64,000 bases of DNA from Ensifer sp. MPMI2T (GTDB taxonomy: Bacteria; Pseudomonadota; Alphaproteobacteria; Rhizobiales; Rhizobiaceae), in assembly GCF_004827385.1 (NCBI RefSeq), contig NZ_SRXN01000008.1, positions 1-64,000 of the forward strand, in the 5' to 3' direction. The translations under genes were made by a program, and so were the position numbers. Every line of letters starts with the position of its first letter. The first letter of the stretch is position 1. Shown in pieces: positions 18,889 to 28,896 of the stretch. The notes under the pieces were generated by a model. It did no database searches. It was not told where the DNA came from and saw nothing but the letters and a program-made list of their open reading frames with translations.

Positions 18889-20873
18889 TGTGCGGCCTCC
18901 TCACTGAGCGTTACAAGGACGGTACCTTCGCTGACCTGCGTACCCTCGGTCACGTGCACGCTCGCGACCGTCCCCTGCCGTGAGGCCGAAAGCGTAAGCT
19001 CCATCTTCATCGCCTCCATCACCACCAGCGGCTGGCCCTTGGCGACGGCCTCGCCGGCGCCGACACGGACCATCTTGACGAGCCCCGGCATCGGGGCGAT
19101 GAGCTCGTCATCGGCGATCTCCCCGCCGTGTCCGCCGAACAACGCGTCCGGCAGGTGAAATACCAGATTCCGGCCATTGAGAAACAATGTCAGCGTCTCG
19201 CCCTGCCGAAGGAAGCGAAGCGTTCGCCTCTGCCCGGCCACTTCCAGCCGTGCACCGTTTTCGAAGCGTTCGAGCACCAGCACCGGCAAAGTGCTCGTTC
19301 CGGCACGAACCGCAAATTGATCGCGTCCGCGCGACGCGAGCGTGACAGCCGCGCGCCCGTTCGCGTGGTCGATGGAAACCGTCCGATGGGCATCGCCCCA
19401 GATCTGCCAATAGCCGAGCGACGCCCAGGGATCGGTGGCCGTCATTGGCTGGAGGACGCCGGTGGAGACAATTGCCGCCAGCGCCAATGCTTCGTCGTCC
19501 GGATCGCTTGGCGCCGCCAGCCGCTCGACCGTCCGGTCGATCAGTCCCGTGTCCGGCCTGCCGGCGCGGAAATCCTGTTCGTCCGTGAGCCTGATGAGAA
19601 AATCGAGATTGGTAACCGTTCCGCCGATCCGGACCTCCTTCAAGGCCGCCTGCAGCCGGGCGAGCGCTGCCGACCGTGTCCCCGCATGCACGATCAGCTT
19701 GGCAATCAGCGGATCGTAAAAGGGCGTTATCGAGTCCCCCTGCTTCACACCGGAGTCTATGCGCGCGTTGCTGTCCGGAAAGCTCAAGTGCGCCAGCCGG
19801 CCGGTCGACGGCAGGAAGCCGCGGGTGGGATCCTCGGCATAGATGCGTGCCTCGAAGGACCAGCCGTTTATGCCGATTTCGCCCTGCTTCTTCGGCAGCG
19901 GCTCGCCGTCGGCGACGCGCAACTGCCATTCGACTAGATCGAGCCCGGTGACTGCCTCGGTGACCGGATGCTCCACCTGCAGCCGCGTGTTCATTTCCAT
20001 GAAGTAGAACTGGTCCGGCCAGAGGCCGTTCGTCACGTCGGCGATGAACTCGACGGTGCCGGCGCCGACGTAGCCGATCGCCTGGGCGGCCCTGACGGCG
20101 GCGTCTCCCATGGCGCGGCGCACTTCGGCGGTCATGCCCGGCGCCGGCGCCTCCTCGATCACCTTCTGGTGACGCCGTTGCAACGAGCAGTCGCGCTCGA
20201 AAAGATGAACGATGTTGCCGTGCCGGTCGCCGAAGATCTGGACTTCGATATGGCGGGGGCGGCTCAGATATTTTTCGATCAGAACTCCACCGTCGCCGAA
20301 GGAGGCCTGCGCTTCCCGCTGCGCGGATTCCAGTGCCGAACCGAAATCCTCTCGCCGCTCGACGCGTCGCATGCCCTTTCCGCCGCCGCCGGCACGTGCT
20401 TTGATCAGCACCGGATAGCCGATTTCCGCCGCCCGGGCCGCCAGGAACTCAGGGTCCTGCTGGTCGCCGTGATAGCCCGGCACGACCGGCACACCGGACT
20501 GTTCCATCAACGCCTTGGCCGCGTCCTTGAGCCCCATGGCCCGGATCGCCTCCGGCGGCGGCCCGACGAAGACGATGCCTGCGGCTTCGACGGCCTCGGC
20601 AAAATCGGCGTTCTCGGACAGGAAGCCATAGCCAGGATGGATGGCGTCAGCGCCGACAGCCCTTGCGGCCTCAATGACTCGGTCGATCGCGAGATAGCTT
20701 TCGGCGGCATTCGAGGGACCGATCCGCACAGCCTCGTCGGCGAGCGTCACATGAAGCGCATCACCATCCGCATCGGAATAGACGGCCACGGTGCGGATGC
20801 CGAGCCGCCGGGCGGTGCGAATGATGCGGCAGGCGATCTCGCCGCGATTGGCAATCAGGAGTTTGGAAAACAT
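18885..20873 (-). CDS. mccA: Methylcrotonyl-CoA carboxylase, biotin-carboxylase/BCCP subunit
   Basis: A 662-residue protein with a biotin carboxylase domain at residues 1-450 (FSKLLIANRGEIACRIIRTA; ATP-grasp loop KARAGGGGKGMR; FMEMNTRLQVEHPVTE) and a C-terminal biotinyl domain with VVMEAMKMELT, the Lys being biotinylated. Between them lies the linker (BT-like) region. It carboxylates biotin for transfer to 3-methylcrotonyl-CoA by MccB. It lies between a RidA-family gene and hmgL in the operon. Start MFSKLLIANRG at 20873 is standard. Confidence 0.95.
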   Translation of the reverse strand: MFSKLLIANRGEIACRIIRTARRLGIRTVAVYSDADGDALHVTLADEAVRIGPSNAAESYLAIDRVIEAARAVGADAIHPGYGFLSENADFAEAVEAAGIVFVGPPPEAIRAMGLKDAAKALMEQSGVPVVPGYHGDQQDPEFLAARAAEIGYPVLIKARAGGGGKGMRRVERREDFGSALESAQREAQASFGDGGVLIEKYLSRPRHIEVQIFGDRHGNIVHLFERDCSLQRRHQKVIEEAPAPGMTAEVRRAMGDAAVRAAQAIGYVGAGTVEFIADVTNGLWPDQFYFMEMNTRLQVEHPVTEAVTGLDLVEWQLRVADGEPLPKKQGEIGINGWSFEARIYAEDPTRGFLPSTGRLAHLSFPDSNARIDSGVKQGDSITPFYDPLIAKLIVHAGTRSAALARLQAALKEVRIGGTVTNLDFLIRLTDEQDFRAGRPDTGLIDRTVERLAAPSDPDDEALALAAIVSTGVLQPMTATDPWASLGYWQIWGDAHRTVSIDHANGRAAVTLASRGRDQFAVRAGTSTLPVLVLERFENGARLEVAGQRRTLRFLRQGETLTLFLNGRNLVFHLPDALFGGHGGEIADDELIAPMPGLVKMVRVGAGEAVAKGQPLVVMEAMKMELTLSASRQGTVASVHVTEGTQVSEGTVLVTLSEEAAQ

Positions 20874-20890
20874 GCCCCTCGGTTCCGCTT

Positions 20891-21274
20891 CTATTCTGCC
20901 GCCACCACTTCGGCTTCCAGGAGCCAGCCGGAATCGAAGATTCCGGCAATCACGACCGTCATCGCCGGTGCCAGCTGACCGAGATAGTCGCTGCGGATCT
21001 CACGATTTGCAACGACATGGTTCCTGTCGGCGAGGTAGGTCGTTACCTTGACGATATTGGCCTTGGTCATCCCGGCGGCCTTGAGCTGGGCGTCGACATT
21101 CAGCCAGACCTGGCGCGCCTGCGCCTCGAAGCCTTCCGGCACGACGTCATCGGAGGTCATGGGAATCTGACCGCTGACGAAGAGCAGGCGTTGAAGATTT
21201 TCGACGCTGACGGCCTGCGAATAGCCGCCACGCGGCTGCGGTGCGTTGATCGCGTTGATGTTGTCGCGCTTCAT
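20891..21274 (-). CDS. RidA-family protein embedded in the leucine-degradation operon
   Basis: A 127-residue protein with a divergent RidA pattern: NAPQPRGGYSQAVSVENLQRLLFVSGQIP, KANIVKVTTYLADRNHVVANREI, and a C-terminal PAMTVVIAGIFDSGWLLEAE in place of the usual PARxxV strand. The Arg that normally binds the substrate carboxylate is therefore missing at its canonical place, so deaminase activity is doubtful. It lies between mccB (11-base gap) and mccA (17-base gap), an arrangement that suggests a protective or regulatory role in branched-chain catabolism. It is clearly distinct from the other RidA at 2329. Confidence 0.8.
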   Translation of the reverse strand: MKRDNINAINAPQPRGGYSQAVSVENLQRLLFVSGQIPMTSDDVVPEGFEAQARQVWLNVDAQLKAAGMTKANIVKVTTYLADRNHVVANREIRSDYLGQLAPAMTVVIAGIFDSGWLLEAEVVAAE

Positions 21275-21285
21275 GGCCCACCTCC

Positions 21286-22893
21286 CTACATCCTGAACAA
21301 TCCGAAACGTGTATCATCGATGGGGGCGTTCAGCGCGGCCGACAGCGACAGTGCGAGCACGTCCCGGCTTTTGCGCGGATCGACGACGCCGTCGTCCCAA
21401 AGACGCGCCGAGGCATAGAGCGGATGGCTTTGCCGCTCGAAAAGATCGAGCACCGGCTGGCGGAAGCGCGCCTCCTCTTCCTCGCTCCACGGTGTGCCGG
21501 CGCGCTTTAGCGCTTCGCCGCGCACCGTCGAGAGCACGCCGGCCGCCTGTTCACCGCCCATGACCGAAATGCGGCTGTTCGGCCAGGTCCAAAGGAAACG
21601 CGGTGAAAAGGCCCGCCCGCACATGCCGTAGTTGCCGGCCCCGAACGATCCGCCGACCAGCATGGTAACCTTCGGCACCTTCACCGTGGCCACTGCCGTC
21701 ACGAGCTTGGCGCCGTGCTTGGCGATGCCTTCCGTTTCATATTTGCGGCCGACCATGAAGCCGGTAATGTTCTGCAGGAAAACGAGCGGGATCCTGCGCT
21801 GGGCGCAGAGTTCGACGAAATGGCTCCCCTTCAGCGCCGACTCCGAAAAAAGCACGCCGTTGTTGGCGATGATGCCGACCGGTATTCCATGAATGTGGGC
21901 GAAGCCGCAGACGAGCGTGGTTCCGAAACGCGCCTTGAATTCGTCGAACCGGGAGCCGTCGACGAGCCGGGCGATCACCTCGCGGATTTCATAGGGCGTC
22001 CTGAGGTCAGCCGGCACGATCCCGGCGATTTCCTCCGGATCGTAGAGTGGTGGCTCGGGCGTGCGAAGCTCCACTGACGATGGTTTTTCTCGGTTCAAGC
22101 CCGACACCGCGCGGCGCGCCAAGGCCAGCGCATGCGCATCGTCCCGCGCCATGTGATCGGCAACGCCCGACAGTCGCGTGTGGACGTCGGCGCCGCCGAG
22201 ATCTTCGGCCGAGACCACTTCGCCGGTCGCGGCCCGCACCAGCGGAGGGCCGGCGAGAAAGATCGTGCCCTGCCCCTCGACGATGATCGCTTCGTCGGAC
22301 ATGGCCGGCACGTAGGCGCCGCCCGCCGTGCACGATCCCATGACGACGGCGATCTGCGGAATACCGGCAGCCGACATGTTCGCCTGGTTGTAGAAGATCC
22401 GGCCGAAATGGTCGCGATCGGGAAAAACCTCGTCCTGGTTCGGCAGGTTGGCACCGCCGGAATCGACCAGGTAGACGCAGGGAAGCCGGTTTTCGGCGGC
22501 AATTTCCTGTGCCCTCAGATGCTTCTTGACGGTCATCGGGTAATAGGTGCCGCCTTTGACGGTCGGATCGTTGCAGACGATCATGCATTCGCGCTCGGCG
22601 ATCCGGCCGATGCCGGTAATGAGCCCGGCACCCGGCGCATCGCCGTTGTACATGCCGTGGGCAGCCGTGGCGCCGACCTCCAGAAAGGGCGTGCCCGGAT
22701 CGATCAGCGAAGCGACCCGGTCGCGCGGAAGCAGCTTCCCGCGGCTGACATGGCGTTCCCGCGCCGGCTCGCCGCCGCCATTGACGGCGAGCCGAACCGC
22801 CTCCTCGACTGTCGCAATGGCCTCCGTCATCGCTGCGCGGTTGCTCTTGTAGAGGTCGGAGGATGCCGAGATATGCGATCTCAAGATTGTCAT
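21286..22893 (-). CDS. mccB: Methylcrotonyl-CoA carboxylase, carboxyltransferase subunit
   Basis: A 535-residue carboxyltransferase. [28 protein letters not shown] is the N-terminal acyl-CoA carboxylase signature, [21 protein letters not shown] the first oxyanion region, and [18 protein letters not shown] with [17 protein letters not shown] the second. It transfers CO2 from biotin (MccA) to 3-methylcrotonyl-CoA. Start at 22893 (MTILRSHIS) follows GAGGG; an upstream ATG at 22908 is less well placed. It follows ivd by 57 bases. Confidence 0.95.
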   Translation of the reverse strand: MTILRSHISASSDLYKSNRAAMTEAIATVEEAVRLAVNGGGEPARERHVSRGKLLPRDRVASLIDPGTPFLEVGATAAHGMYNGDAPGAGLITGIGRIAERECMIVCNDPTVKGGTYYPMTVKKHLRAQEIAAENRLPCVYLVDSGGANLPNQDEVFPDRDHFGRIFYNQANMSAAGIPQIAVVMGSCTAGGAYVPAMSDEAIIVEGQGTIFLAGPPLVRAATGEVVSAEDLGGADVHTRLSGVADHMARDDAHALALARRAVSGLNREKPSSVELRTPEPPLYDPEEIAGIVPADLRTPYEIREVIARLVDGSRFDEFKARFGTTLVCGFAHIHGIPVGIIANNGVLFSESALKGSHFVELCAQRRIPLVFLQNITGFMVGRKYETEGIAKHGAKLVTAVATVKVPKVTMLVGGSFGAGNYGMCGRAFSPRFLWTWPNSRISVMGGEQAAGVLSTVRGEALKRAGTPWSEEEEARFRQPVLDLFERQSHPLYASARLWDDGVVDPRKSRDVLALSLSAALNAPIDDTRFGLFRM

Positions 22894-22950
22894 GAAGCCC
22901 TCAGGCAAGCGATTTGACCAAGATGCGCGAGAACGGCCGTCGCCGTTCGT

Positions 22951-24114
22951 CTATTTTGTTTCCGCGAACAGCTCGCGTCCGATCAGCATCCGGCGGATCT
23001 CGCTCGTGCCGGCGCCGATCTCGTAGAGCTTGGCGTCACGCAGCAAACGGCCGGCCGGGTAGTCGTTGGTGTAGCCGTTGCCGCCCAGCGCCTGGATCGC
23101 CTCGAGCGCCAATGCGGTCGCCTTTTCCGCCGCATAGAGAATGCAGCCGGCGGCATCCTTGCGCGCGGTTTCGCCGCGGTCGCACGCTGCCGCCACCGCA
23201 TAGACATAGGCGCGCGCCGAATTCATCGTCACATACATGTCGGCAAGCTTTCCCTGCATCAACTGAAACTCGCCGATCGGTTGACCGAACTGCTTGCGCT
23301 CATGGAGATAGGGGAGGACGACATCGAGGCAAGCCGCCATGATGCCGAGCGGCCCGGCCGAAAGCACCACACGTTCGTAGTCGAGGCCGGACATCAGCAC
23401 ATTGACGCCGCGGCCTTCCGTGCCGAGCACGTTTTCTTCCGGCACCTCGCAGTCCCTGAATATGAGCTCGCAGGTGTTGGATCCGCGCATGCCGAGCTTG
23501 TCGAGCTTCTGGCCGGTCGAGAAGCCCGCGAAGCCCTTTTCGACGAGGAAGGCGGTGATGCCGCGTGGGCCGGCGGCCGGATCGGTCTTGGCATAGACCA
23601 CCAGCACATCGGCGTCCGGACCATTGGTGATCCACATCTTGTTGCCGTTCAGCACGTAGCGGTCGCCACGCTTGTCGGCCTTGAGCGTCATCGAGACCAC
23701 GTCGGAGCCGGCGCCCGGCTCGGACATGGCGAGCGCGCCGACATGTTCGCCGGAAATCAGCTTCGGCAGATATTTGGCCTTTTGCATGGAGCTGCCGTTG
23801 CGGTTGATCTGGTTGACGCAAAGGTTGGAATGGGCGCCGTAGCTCAAGCCGACGGAGGCCGACGCACGGCTGATCTCCTCCATCGCGACGCAATGGGCAA
23901 GGTATCCCATGCCGGCTCCGCCATAGGCCTCATCGGCGGTGATGCCGAGCACGCCGAGCTCTCCCATCTCCCGCCAGAGGGGCGATGGAAAGGCGTTGCT
24001 CCGGTCCGTCTCTTCCGCGAGCGGCGCGATCCGTTCGCTCGCAAATCGGCGCACGCTGTCGCGCAACGCGTCGATGTCATCGCCGAGGGCGAAACTCAGT
24101 CCACGTTGATACAT
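22951..24114 (-). CDS. ivd: Isovaleryl-CoA dehydrogenase
   Basis: A 387-residue acyl-CoA dehydrogenase. It shows the FAD/substrate segments [16 protein letters not shown] and [17 protein letters not shown], and C-terminally [13 protein letters not shown] sequence ([20 protein letters not shown]) and [20 protein letters not shown]. Isovaleryl-CoA dehydrogenases carry their catalytic Glu in helix G (here [11 protein letters not shown]), unlike the C-terminal Glu of short-chain enzymes, which supports this assignment. It is the first gene of the ivd-mccB-ridA-mccA-hmgL-hydratase operon. Start at 24114 follows GGAGGAGAAG. Confidence 0.94.
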   Translation of the reverse strand: MYQRGLSFALGDDIDALRDSVRRFASERIAPLAEETDRSNAFPSPLWREMGELGVLGITADEAYGGAGMGYLAHCVAMEEISRASASVGLSYGAHSNLCVNQINRNGSSMQKAKYLPKLISGEHVGALAMSEPGAGSDVVSMTLKADKRGDRYVLNGNKMWITNGPDADVLVVYAKTDPAAGPRGITAFLVEKGFAGFSTGQKLDKLGMRGSNTCELIFRDCEVPEENVLGTEGRGVNVLMSGLDYERVVLSAGPLGIMAACLDVVLPYLHERKQFGQPIGEFQLMQGKLADMYVTMNSARAYVYAVAAACDRGETARKDAAGCILYAAEKATALALEAIQALGGNGYTNDYPAGRLLRDAKLYEIGAGTSEIRRMLIGRELFAETK

Positions 24115-24459
24115 GTCTCTTCTCCTCCGCATGTTCCCGGCAGCGATCTCCTCATCGCCGACAGAAACAGGCCCCGCAGGCATCCTCCTCGAAGCACGAC
24201 CGCTACAGCGCCGCGCGTCGTTGCAGGCACGCAAAGGCCGCTGTCATTCTCGTCGCTGCATCGTAACGCCGCATGACCATCGCCGCGAACGATAACATTG
24301 CGCCCGGCTAATTTCCTTCCAAAGAGACCGACCGCCAAGCACGAATCGGAAAGGGGAAGGCTCGCCTGCGGCAGATCGATGCTTTGCACTCGGCATGGGT
24401 CGCGTTAAACGCCGACCGATTCGAGACGAAAGCACGTCCTAAGCAATCAGCGCGTGCGG
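24115..24459. other. Intergenic region upstream of the leucine-degradation operon
   Basis: About 345 bases separate ivd from the gluconokinase gene, both on the minus strand. It must hold the ivd-operon promoter. I found no convincing coding sequence, RNA gene, strong palindrome or recognisable LiuR-type operator by eye; short open frames here have no ribosome-binding site or family resemblance. Confidence 0.6.
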
Positions 24460-25002
24460 CTACATCTTGCCGAGCGCGGCAAGCGCCTCATCGACGATTG
24501 CGTCCAGCGGTTGGTCGATGTCGATCGTCACGGTGTTCGCCTCGCCGGTCGGATCTTCCAGGGTCGCGAGCTGGGTCTTCAACAAGGACTGAGGCATGAA
24601 GTGGCCGGTGCGGTGCTGCATCCGTTCCGCCAACACCGCCTCGCTTCCATGGAGATGGATGAAAGCGACCGCCGCCGGCGCGCTTTCACGCAACTTCTGC
24701 CGATAACTGAGCTTGAGCGCAGAGCAGGCCACGACCGCCGGGTCGGAGCTTTCCGCGAGCTTACGACCGATCGCCGCAAGCCATGGCCAGCGGTCATCGT
24801 CGGTCAGCGCAATGCCCTCGGACATTTTCTTGATGTTCTCGGGTGGATGCAGGGCGTCCCCTTCGATGAAGGGATAGCCATAGGCCTTCGCGATGCGTTC
24901 GCCGACGGACGATTTTCCGCTTCCCGACACGCCCATCACGATGATCGAGCCTGGAAATCGGTGCGCCGGCGCCGCGTCTCTCTGCCTCTTCTCGATCATC
25001 AT
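24460..25002 (-). CDS. gntK: Gluconokinase (GntK type)
   Basis: A 180-residue P-loop kinase. FPGSIIVMGVSGSGKSSVGERIA holds the Walker A, FIEGDALHPPENIKKMSEGIALTDDDRWPWL is the gluconate-binding signature of GntK, and ACSALKLSYRQKLR the lid region. It phosphorylates gluconate to 6-phosphogluconate, feeding the Entner-Doudoroff or pentose phosphate route. Start near 25002 (MMIEKRQ) is chosen for proximity to AGGTCC; a longer frame to 25101 has low-complexity, unlikely sequence. No gluconate transporter is adjacent. Confidence 0.92.
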   Translation of the reverse strand: MMIEKRQRDAAPAHRFPGSIIVMGVSGSGKSSVGERIAKAYGYPFIEGDALHPPENIKKMSEGIALTDDDRWPWLAAIGRKLAESSDPAVVACSALKLSYRQKLRESAPAAVAFIHLHGSEAVLAERMQHRTGHFMPQSLLKTQLATLEDPTGEANTVTIDIDQPLDAIVDEALAALGKM

Positions 25003-25186
25003 CCTGGACCTGGCATCCCTGTCAGCTGGCGAGCAATCACGCTTTCGCTCATAGCTTTCGCGCTGTCTGGGGGCAAGCGGCGTGGCGGGTTGATGAAACA
25101 CCTGCCGCCGCTGCCTCCCTCATTCAAAAGGGTGAAAACCAGAAAAAACGGTTGAACTCTTGAATAATCCCACGTATTTTTCTGAA

Positions 25187-25639
25187 ATGGACGCTACAGA
25201 CAGAAAAATCATTGGTATTCTCGCAGAAGACGCCCGCACATCACTGACTGACATCGGTGCGGCGGTCGACCTCTCGCCGTCTGCGGTCAACGAACGCATC
25301 CGCCGCCTCGTCGCCGGTGGGACGATCCGCCGTTTTACGCTCGATGTTGATCATCGCGCTCTTGGCCTCGACGTTCTCGCCTTTGTCTGGATCGCCCTTT
25401 CGGCCGATGCCGATGAAGCCGAATTCCGTGCATTCATGGCGGCGCACCCGGTTGTCGCCGAATGTCATCACGTGACTGGCGCATGGTCCTATTGCGTCAA
25501 GATCCGCATGCCGACGCTCGGCGACATCGAGCCGTTTCTTTCGGAGCTGAAAGCCCGGCGATATCTCGCCCGCAGCGAGACCGTCATCGCGCTTTCGACC
25601 GTTGCCGATAACCCCTTCACAGGACCGGAGGTCCGATAG
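25187..25639 (+). CDS. Lrp/AsnC-family transcriptional regulator
   Basis: A 150-residue protein: N-terminal HTH (MDATDRKIIGILAEDARTSL, then VDLSPSAVNERIRRLVAGGTI) and C-terminal RAM/AsnC ligand-binding domain (ECHHVTGAWSYCVKIRM). The ATG at 25187 fits the family start; a TTG at 25160 would add nine residues. It ends 2 bases before a LysE-type exporter gene, so the two are co-transcribed. By analogy with other Lrp-LysE pairs it likely senses an amino acid and activates its export. The AT-rich stretch 25120-25186 is the probable promoter. Confidence 0.88.
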   Translation: MDATDRKIIGILAEDARTSLTDIGAAVDLSPSAVNERIRRLVAGGTIRRFTLDVDHRALGLDVLAFVWIALSADADEAEFRAFMAAHPVVAECHHVTGAWSYCVKIRMPTLGDIEPFLSELKARRYLARSETVIALSTVADNPFTGPEVR

Positions 25640-25641
25640 AC

Positions 25642-26265
25642 ATGTCCATGTTGCTCTTCGGCAAGGGCATCCTACTCGGCCTCGCCATTGCCGCGCCGGT
25701 CGGGCCGATCGGCGCGCTTTGCATCAGCCGCACGCTCACGCGCGGCTTTTGGGCCGGCGTCGCCGGCGGTCTCGGAACCGCGCTCGCCGACGCCACCTAC
25801 GCGATGCTGGCGGCGGTCGGGTTTGCGGCATTCGCTGCCGTGCTTTCCGTGATCGCGACACCGCTCGGCCTGGTGGGCGGCCTGTTCATGATCTGGCTCG
25901 GCTGGCGCGGACTGGCCCCGAAACCCGCTGCTGCGGCCGCCGAGATAGACGCGCGCGATCTCATTCACACGACAACCGCGACCTTCTTCCTGACGATCGC
26001 CAACCCCACGACGATCCTGTCCTTCGCGGCCATCTTCGCGGGGCTCGGGCTTTCGACGGTCGGCGAAGGAGCAAAGGGCGCGATTGTCGTCTCGGGCGTC
26101 TTTCTCGGTTCGCTCGCCTGGTGGTTCTTCCTGAGCGGCGGCGTCGCGCTTGCCAAGACACGACTTCCAGACGGTTTCGCCACCTGGGTGTCGCGCCTTT
26201 CCGGCCTTCTGCTCATCGGATTTGGCGTAACCGCGCTCGCCTCGACCGCAACGCGGTTCGTCTGA
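25642..26265 (+). CDS. LysE-family amino acid/homoserine-type exporter
   Basis: A 207-residue inner-membrane protein with about six spans. The N-terminal ILLGLAIAAPVGPIGALCI holds the conserved PxGP-like motif, then come TRGFWAGVAGGLGTALADA and TFFLTIANPTTILSFAAIF, the second family signature (NPxxxL). LysE/RhtB proteins export excess amino acids using the proton gradient. It is translationally close (2 bases) to the Lrp-type regulator that probably controls it. Substrate is not deducible. Confidence 0.9.
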   Translation: MSMLLFGKGILLGLAIAAPVGPIGALCISRTLTRGFWAGVAGGLGTALADATYAMLAAVGFAAFAAVLSVIATPLGLVGGLFMIWLGWRGLAPKPAAAAAEIDARDLIHTTTATFFLTIANPTTILSFAAIFAGLGLSTVGEGAKGAIVVSGVFLGSLAWWFFLSGGVALAKTRLPDGFATWVSRLSGLLLIGFGVTALASTATRFV

Positions 26266-26493
26266 CGCCTTCACAGTCGCCGATACTGAAGTCCACACGC
26301 TGAGCTGGTCGCCGGATGAGGCAGCCGGCGGCCATCGGGCCGCCATATGCCTTGTGCGCGACACAATCGCAACGCACACAATCACAAAATGTGCTTCGGG
26401 CCCCGGATTCTGGCGCGCCCTGATTGCATCACGTCATTTATTCGAGCTAACTTATATGGATGAGGTCGAACCGTTCCGAGGAGAATCACTGCG

Positions 26494-26952
26494 ATGAATA
26501 AGAAGGATCCAAACCCTATTGATACCTTCGTCGGTTCTCGTGTCAGAATGCGCAGACTGATGGTCGGGCTGAGCCAGGAAAAGCTGGCCGATGGCCTGGG
26601 CATCACGTTCCAGCAGGTACAGAAGTACGAAAAGGGCACAAACCGCATCGGCGCGAGCCGGCTGCAGGCGATTGCCGATATCCTGGGCGTCCATCCGAGC
26701 TTCTTCTTCCAACGCGACGATGACAAGCCGTCGGGACGAGACAGCGCAAGCGACATGCATGAATCGAACGAGATCTCCTCTTTCGTAGCCTCGAAGGAAG
26801 GCATCGCGCTCAACAGGGCCTTCCTGAAAATTGCCGATCCGGTGTTGCGGAAGAAAATCATCTCGCTCGTTGCCGCCATGGCCCAGGCTCCGGAGACGGA
26901 GTCGACGAGCGTCGCTGCGGGGGCGAGTCGCACGGAGCCTCTGCACGGTTAA
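26494..26952 (+). CDS. Xre-family regulator (rhizobial PraR/PhrR-like)
   Basis: A 152-residue protein with a Cro/CI-type HTH at residues about 12-68 (VGSRVRMRRLMVGLSQEKLADGLG, then FQQVQKYEKGTNRIGASRLQAIADILGV). The C-terminal half is acidic then helical (VLRKKIISLVAAMAQAPE). This layout is common in rhizobial regulators of the PraR/PhrR kind. A GAGGAGAATCACTGCG ribosome-binding region precedes the ATG. It lies 37 bases upstream of a SARP-like regulator and may be part of the same transcription unit. Direct target is unknown. Confidence 0.85.
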   Translation: MNKKDPNPIDTFVGSRVRMRRLMVGLSQEKLADGLGITFQQVQKYEKGTNRIGASRLQAIADILGVHPSFFFQRDDDKPSGRDSASDMHESNEISSFVASKEGIALNRAFLKIADPVLRKKIISLVAAMAQAPETESTSVAAGASRTEPLHG

Positions 26953-26989
26953 AGACCAGAAATAGCCTTACCGTCAGCGAGGGGGCCGC

Positions 26990-28858
26990 ATGACCTACAG
27001 GTTACAGACTCTGGGACGATTGCGCCTGCTTAACGAAGCGGGCTGCGAAGTAACCTTCCCTGAGAAGGGTCTCCTCATCCTGTGTCTTGCGATTGCCAAC
27101 GGCTATCGCGAGCAATCCCGAGCGGAGACCGCCAGGCTACTCTGGGACGGGGTCGAGCCCAGTCAGGCCTATGTCAACCTGCGCAAGACAATTTCCCGCA
27201 TCACCGCGCAACAGATGGAGCTCGGCCGAACCTTTCTGACCTTTTCGCAGTCGTCGATCCTGCTCAATCCCGGAACCTTGACGAGCGATCTCGATGCCGT
27301 GGCCGACGACAGCGGCGACGCCGTGGTTCGCTTCTGCCGCGTTGCCACTGCGCTGCGCGACGATTTCCTGAAGAACACGAAATCGCACGGCAAAGCCCTC
27401 GATGCCTGGATCAGCCGCCAGCGCGAGACGCATATGTCCCTGCTCAGGGAAAGCTTGCTTGCCGCGGCGCCCGCCGCTGCGGGCAAACATCGCGACCTTC
27501 TCAAGTCGGCGGCGATGCGATTGCTCGAACGCAATCCGTCGGACGAGGAGGTCCGCAAAGTCTTGAAGTCTGCGCTGGAGTCGGAAGGACGGCACCATGA
27601 CGCGCAGGTCATCTTCGATAGCGTCAGCCGGTCGGTGCCGATCATCGGCAACCAGCCGTCCGCGCCCGTCGAGATCCTGCCCCGGGGCGACGATCACCAG
27701 AGAATGCCGCCGCGACTCGTGCTGCTGCCGCCGAACTCCGGACGCGGAGATAGCGCCGCGGCGATCTTTGCAAGTTCGCTCATCGAGGACGTGACGATCG
27801 GCCTTTGCGCCCTTCGGTCCGTCAGTGTCATCGCGCCCTATACCGCGGCGCAGATCAGCCTTCAGGCCGACAAGGCCAACACCTACGAACGGCACGCCAT
27901 CAGCTATATCCTCGACACGCGATTGACCGACGAGGGCGACCGCCAGAGCCTCTTCGCCCAATTGATCTTCTTCGCAAATGACGAGGTCATCTGGGCCGAC
28001 CGGTTCAATCTCGTCGGCGACGGTCTGATGCAGTCGCGCAGGGGCATTGCGCACCGGATCGCGGCGGCTATTGCCAGTCAGATTGAACAGAACGAAGCCG
28101 TTCGTGGTTCCTATGAGAGCCACGCGGATTCCTATCGAAGCTATCTTCTCGGCCAGCGACACCTGAAGGACCTCAACCTTCCCGAGATCCGCCGCGCCCG
28201 CAAGAGCTTCAGGGAGGCACTGGGCCAACAGGCGGGTTTCGCACCCGCGATGGGCGGACTGGCCCGGACCTATTTCTTCGAATGGCTGCTGACGGCACGC
28301 AATGATCGTGAGCTGCTGAGGCTGGCCGAGCGACATGCCCGGGAGGCCGTGGTAGCCGACGAAACACTCGCCTCCGGCTATCTGGAACTCGGCGTGGTCA
28401 AGCTCTACCTGCGCCAATTCGACGAGAGCGTTGCATTCCTCGACAGGGCGGAAGCGTTGAGTCCGCACTACGCCAATGTCCTCGCCAGCTACGGCGACAC
28501 CCTCGTGCAGGCATCACGCCCAGCGGAGGGACTTCAAAAGATCAAGGCGGCGATCGATCTCAATCCGATCTCACCCGACAACTATTTTTGGGCGGCGGCT
28601 GGTGCCAGCTATTCCCTTGGCCAATACGAAGAGGCCCTCAGCTACATTGATCGGATGCGGGACAGAGCGCCCGCCGACCGGCTATCGGCGGCAAGCTGGG
28701 GCATGCTCGGCGACCGCAGAAAGGCGCGCCAGTTCGTGCGCAAGACATTTGACGTCCACCCGGATTTCGATCTCGACCGGTGGATGGCGATCGTGCCCTT
28801 CCGCGAGGAATGGCAGAGGGAGCATTACCGCGAGGGCTTGAAGAAGGCGGGTTTTTGA
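26990..28858 (+). CDS. SARP-like regulator with TolB-like domain and TPR repeats
   Basis: A 622-residue protein. Residues about 1-100 resemble an OmpR/SARP winged helix (LQTLGRLRLLNEAGCEVTFP, RLLWDGVEPSQAYVNLRKTI), followed by a BTAD-like helical region. Residues about 235-370 form the TolB-like segment found in CadC/adenylate-cyclase-type regulators (RLVLLPPNSGRGDSAAAIFA, YILDTRL, EVIWADRFNL). From about 385 there are TPR repeats (YLELGVVKLYLRQFDESVAF, then LDRAEALSPHYANVLASYGD). No membrane span was seen, so it should be cytoplasmic. It precedes the peptide-ycaO-tfuA genes by 38 bases and probably controls them; SARPs bind direct repeats such as those seen at 31115-31153 (inference). Confidence 0.8.
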   Translation: MTYRLQTLGRLRLLNEAGCEVTFPEKGLLILCLAIANGYREQSRAETARLLWDGVEPSQAYVNLRKTISRITAQQMELGRTFLTFSQSSILLNPGTLTSDLDAVADDSGDAVVRFCRVATALRDDFLKNTKSHGKALDAWISRQRETHMSLLRESLLAAAPAAAGKHRDLLKSAAMRLLERNPSDEEVRKVLKSALESEGRHHDAQVIFDSVSRSVPIIGNQPSAPVEILPRGDDHQRMPPRLVLLPPNSGRGDSAAAIFASSLIEDVTIGLCALRSVSVIAPYTAAQISLQADKANTYERHAISYILDTRLTDEGDRQSLFAQLIFFANDEVIWADRFNLVGDGLMQSRRGIAHRIAAAIASQIEQNEAVRGSYESHADSYRSYLLGQRHLKDLNLPEIRRARKSFREALGQQAGFAPAMGGLARTYFFEWLLTARNDRELLRLAERHAREAVVADETLASGYLELGVVKLYLRQFDESVAFLDRAEALSPHYANVLASYGDTLVQASRPAEGLQKIKAAIDLNPISPDNYFWAAAGASYSLGQYEEALSYIDRMRDRAPADRLSAASWGMLGDRRKARQFVRKTFDVHPDFDLDRWMAIVPFREEWQREHYREGLKKAGF

Positions 28859-28896
28859 GGCGCAATTCCGCGCGAGAGCAAGAGGGGATGAAATGA

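Noticed and set aside
24096-24389. 97-codon minus-strand frame in the ivd upstream region
   Set aside because: No ribosome-binding site, no family resemblance, overlaps the ivd start.
26281-26490. Regulatory repeats (GTGCGCGACACAATCGCAAC area) before the Xre gene
   Set aside because: Imperfect and short; no clear symmetry or -35/-10 pairing could be supported.
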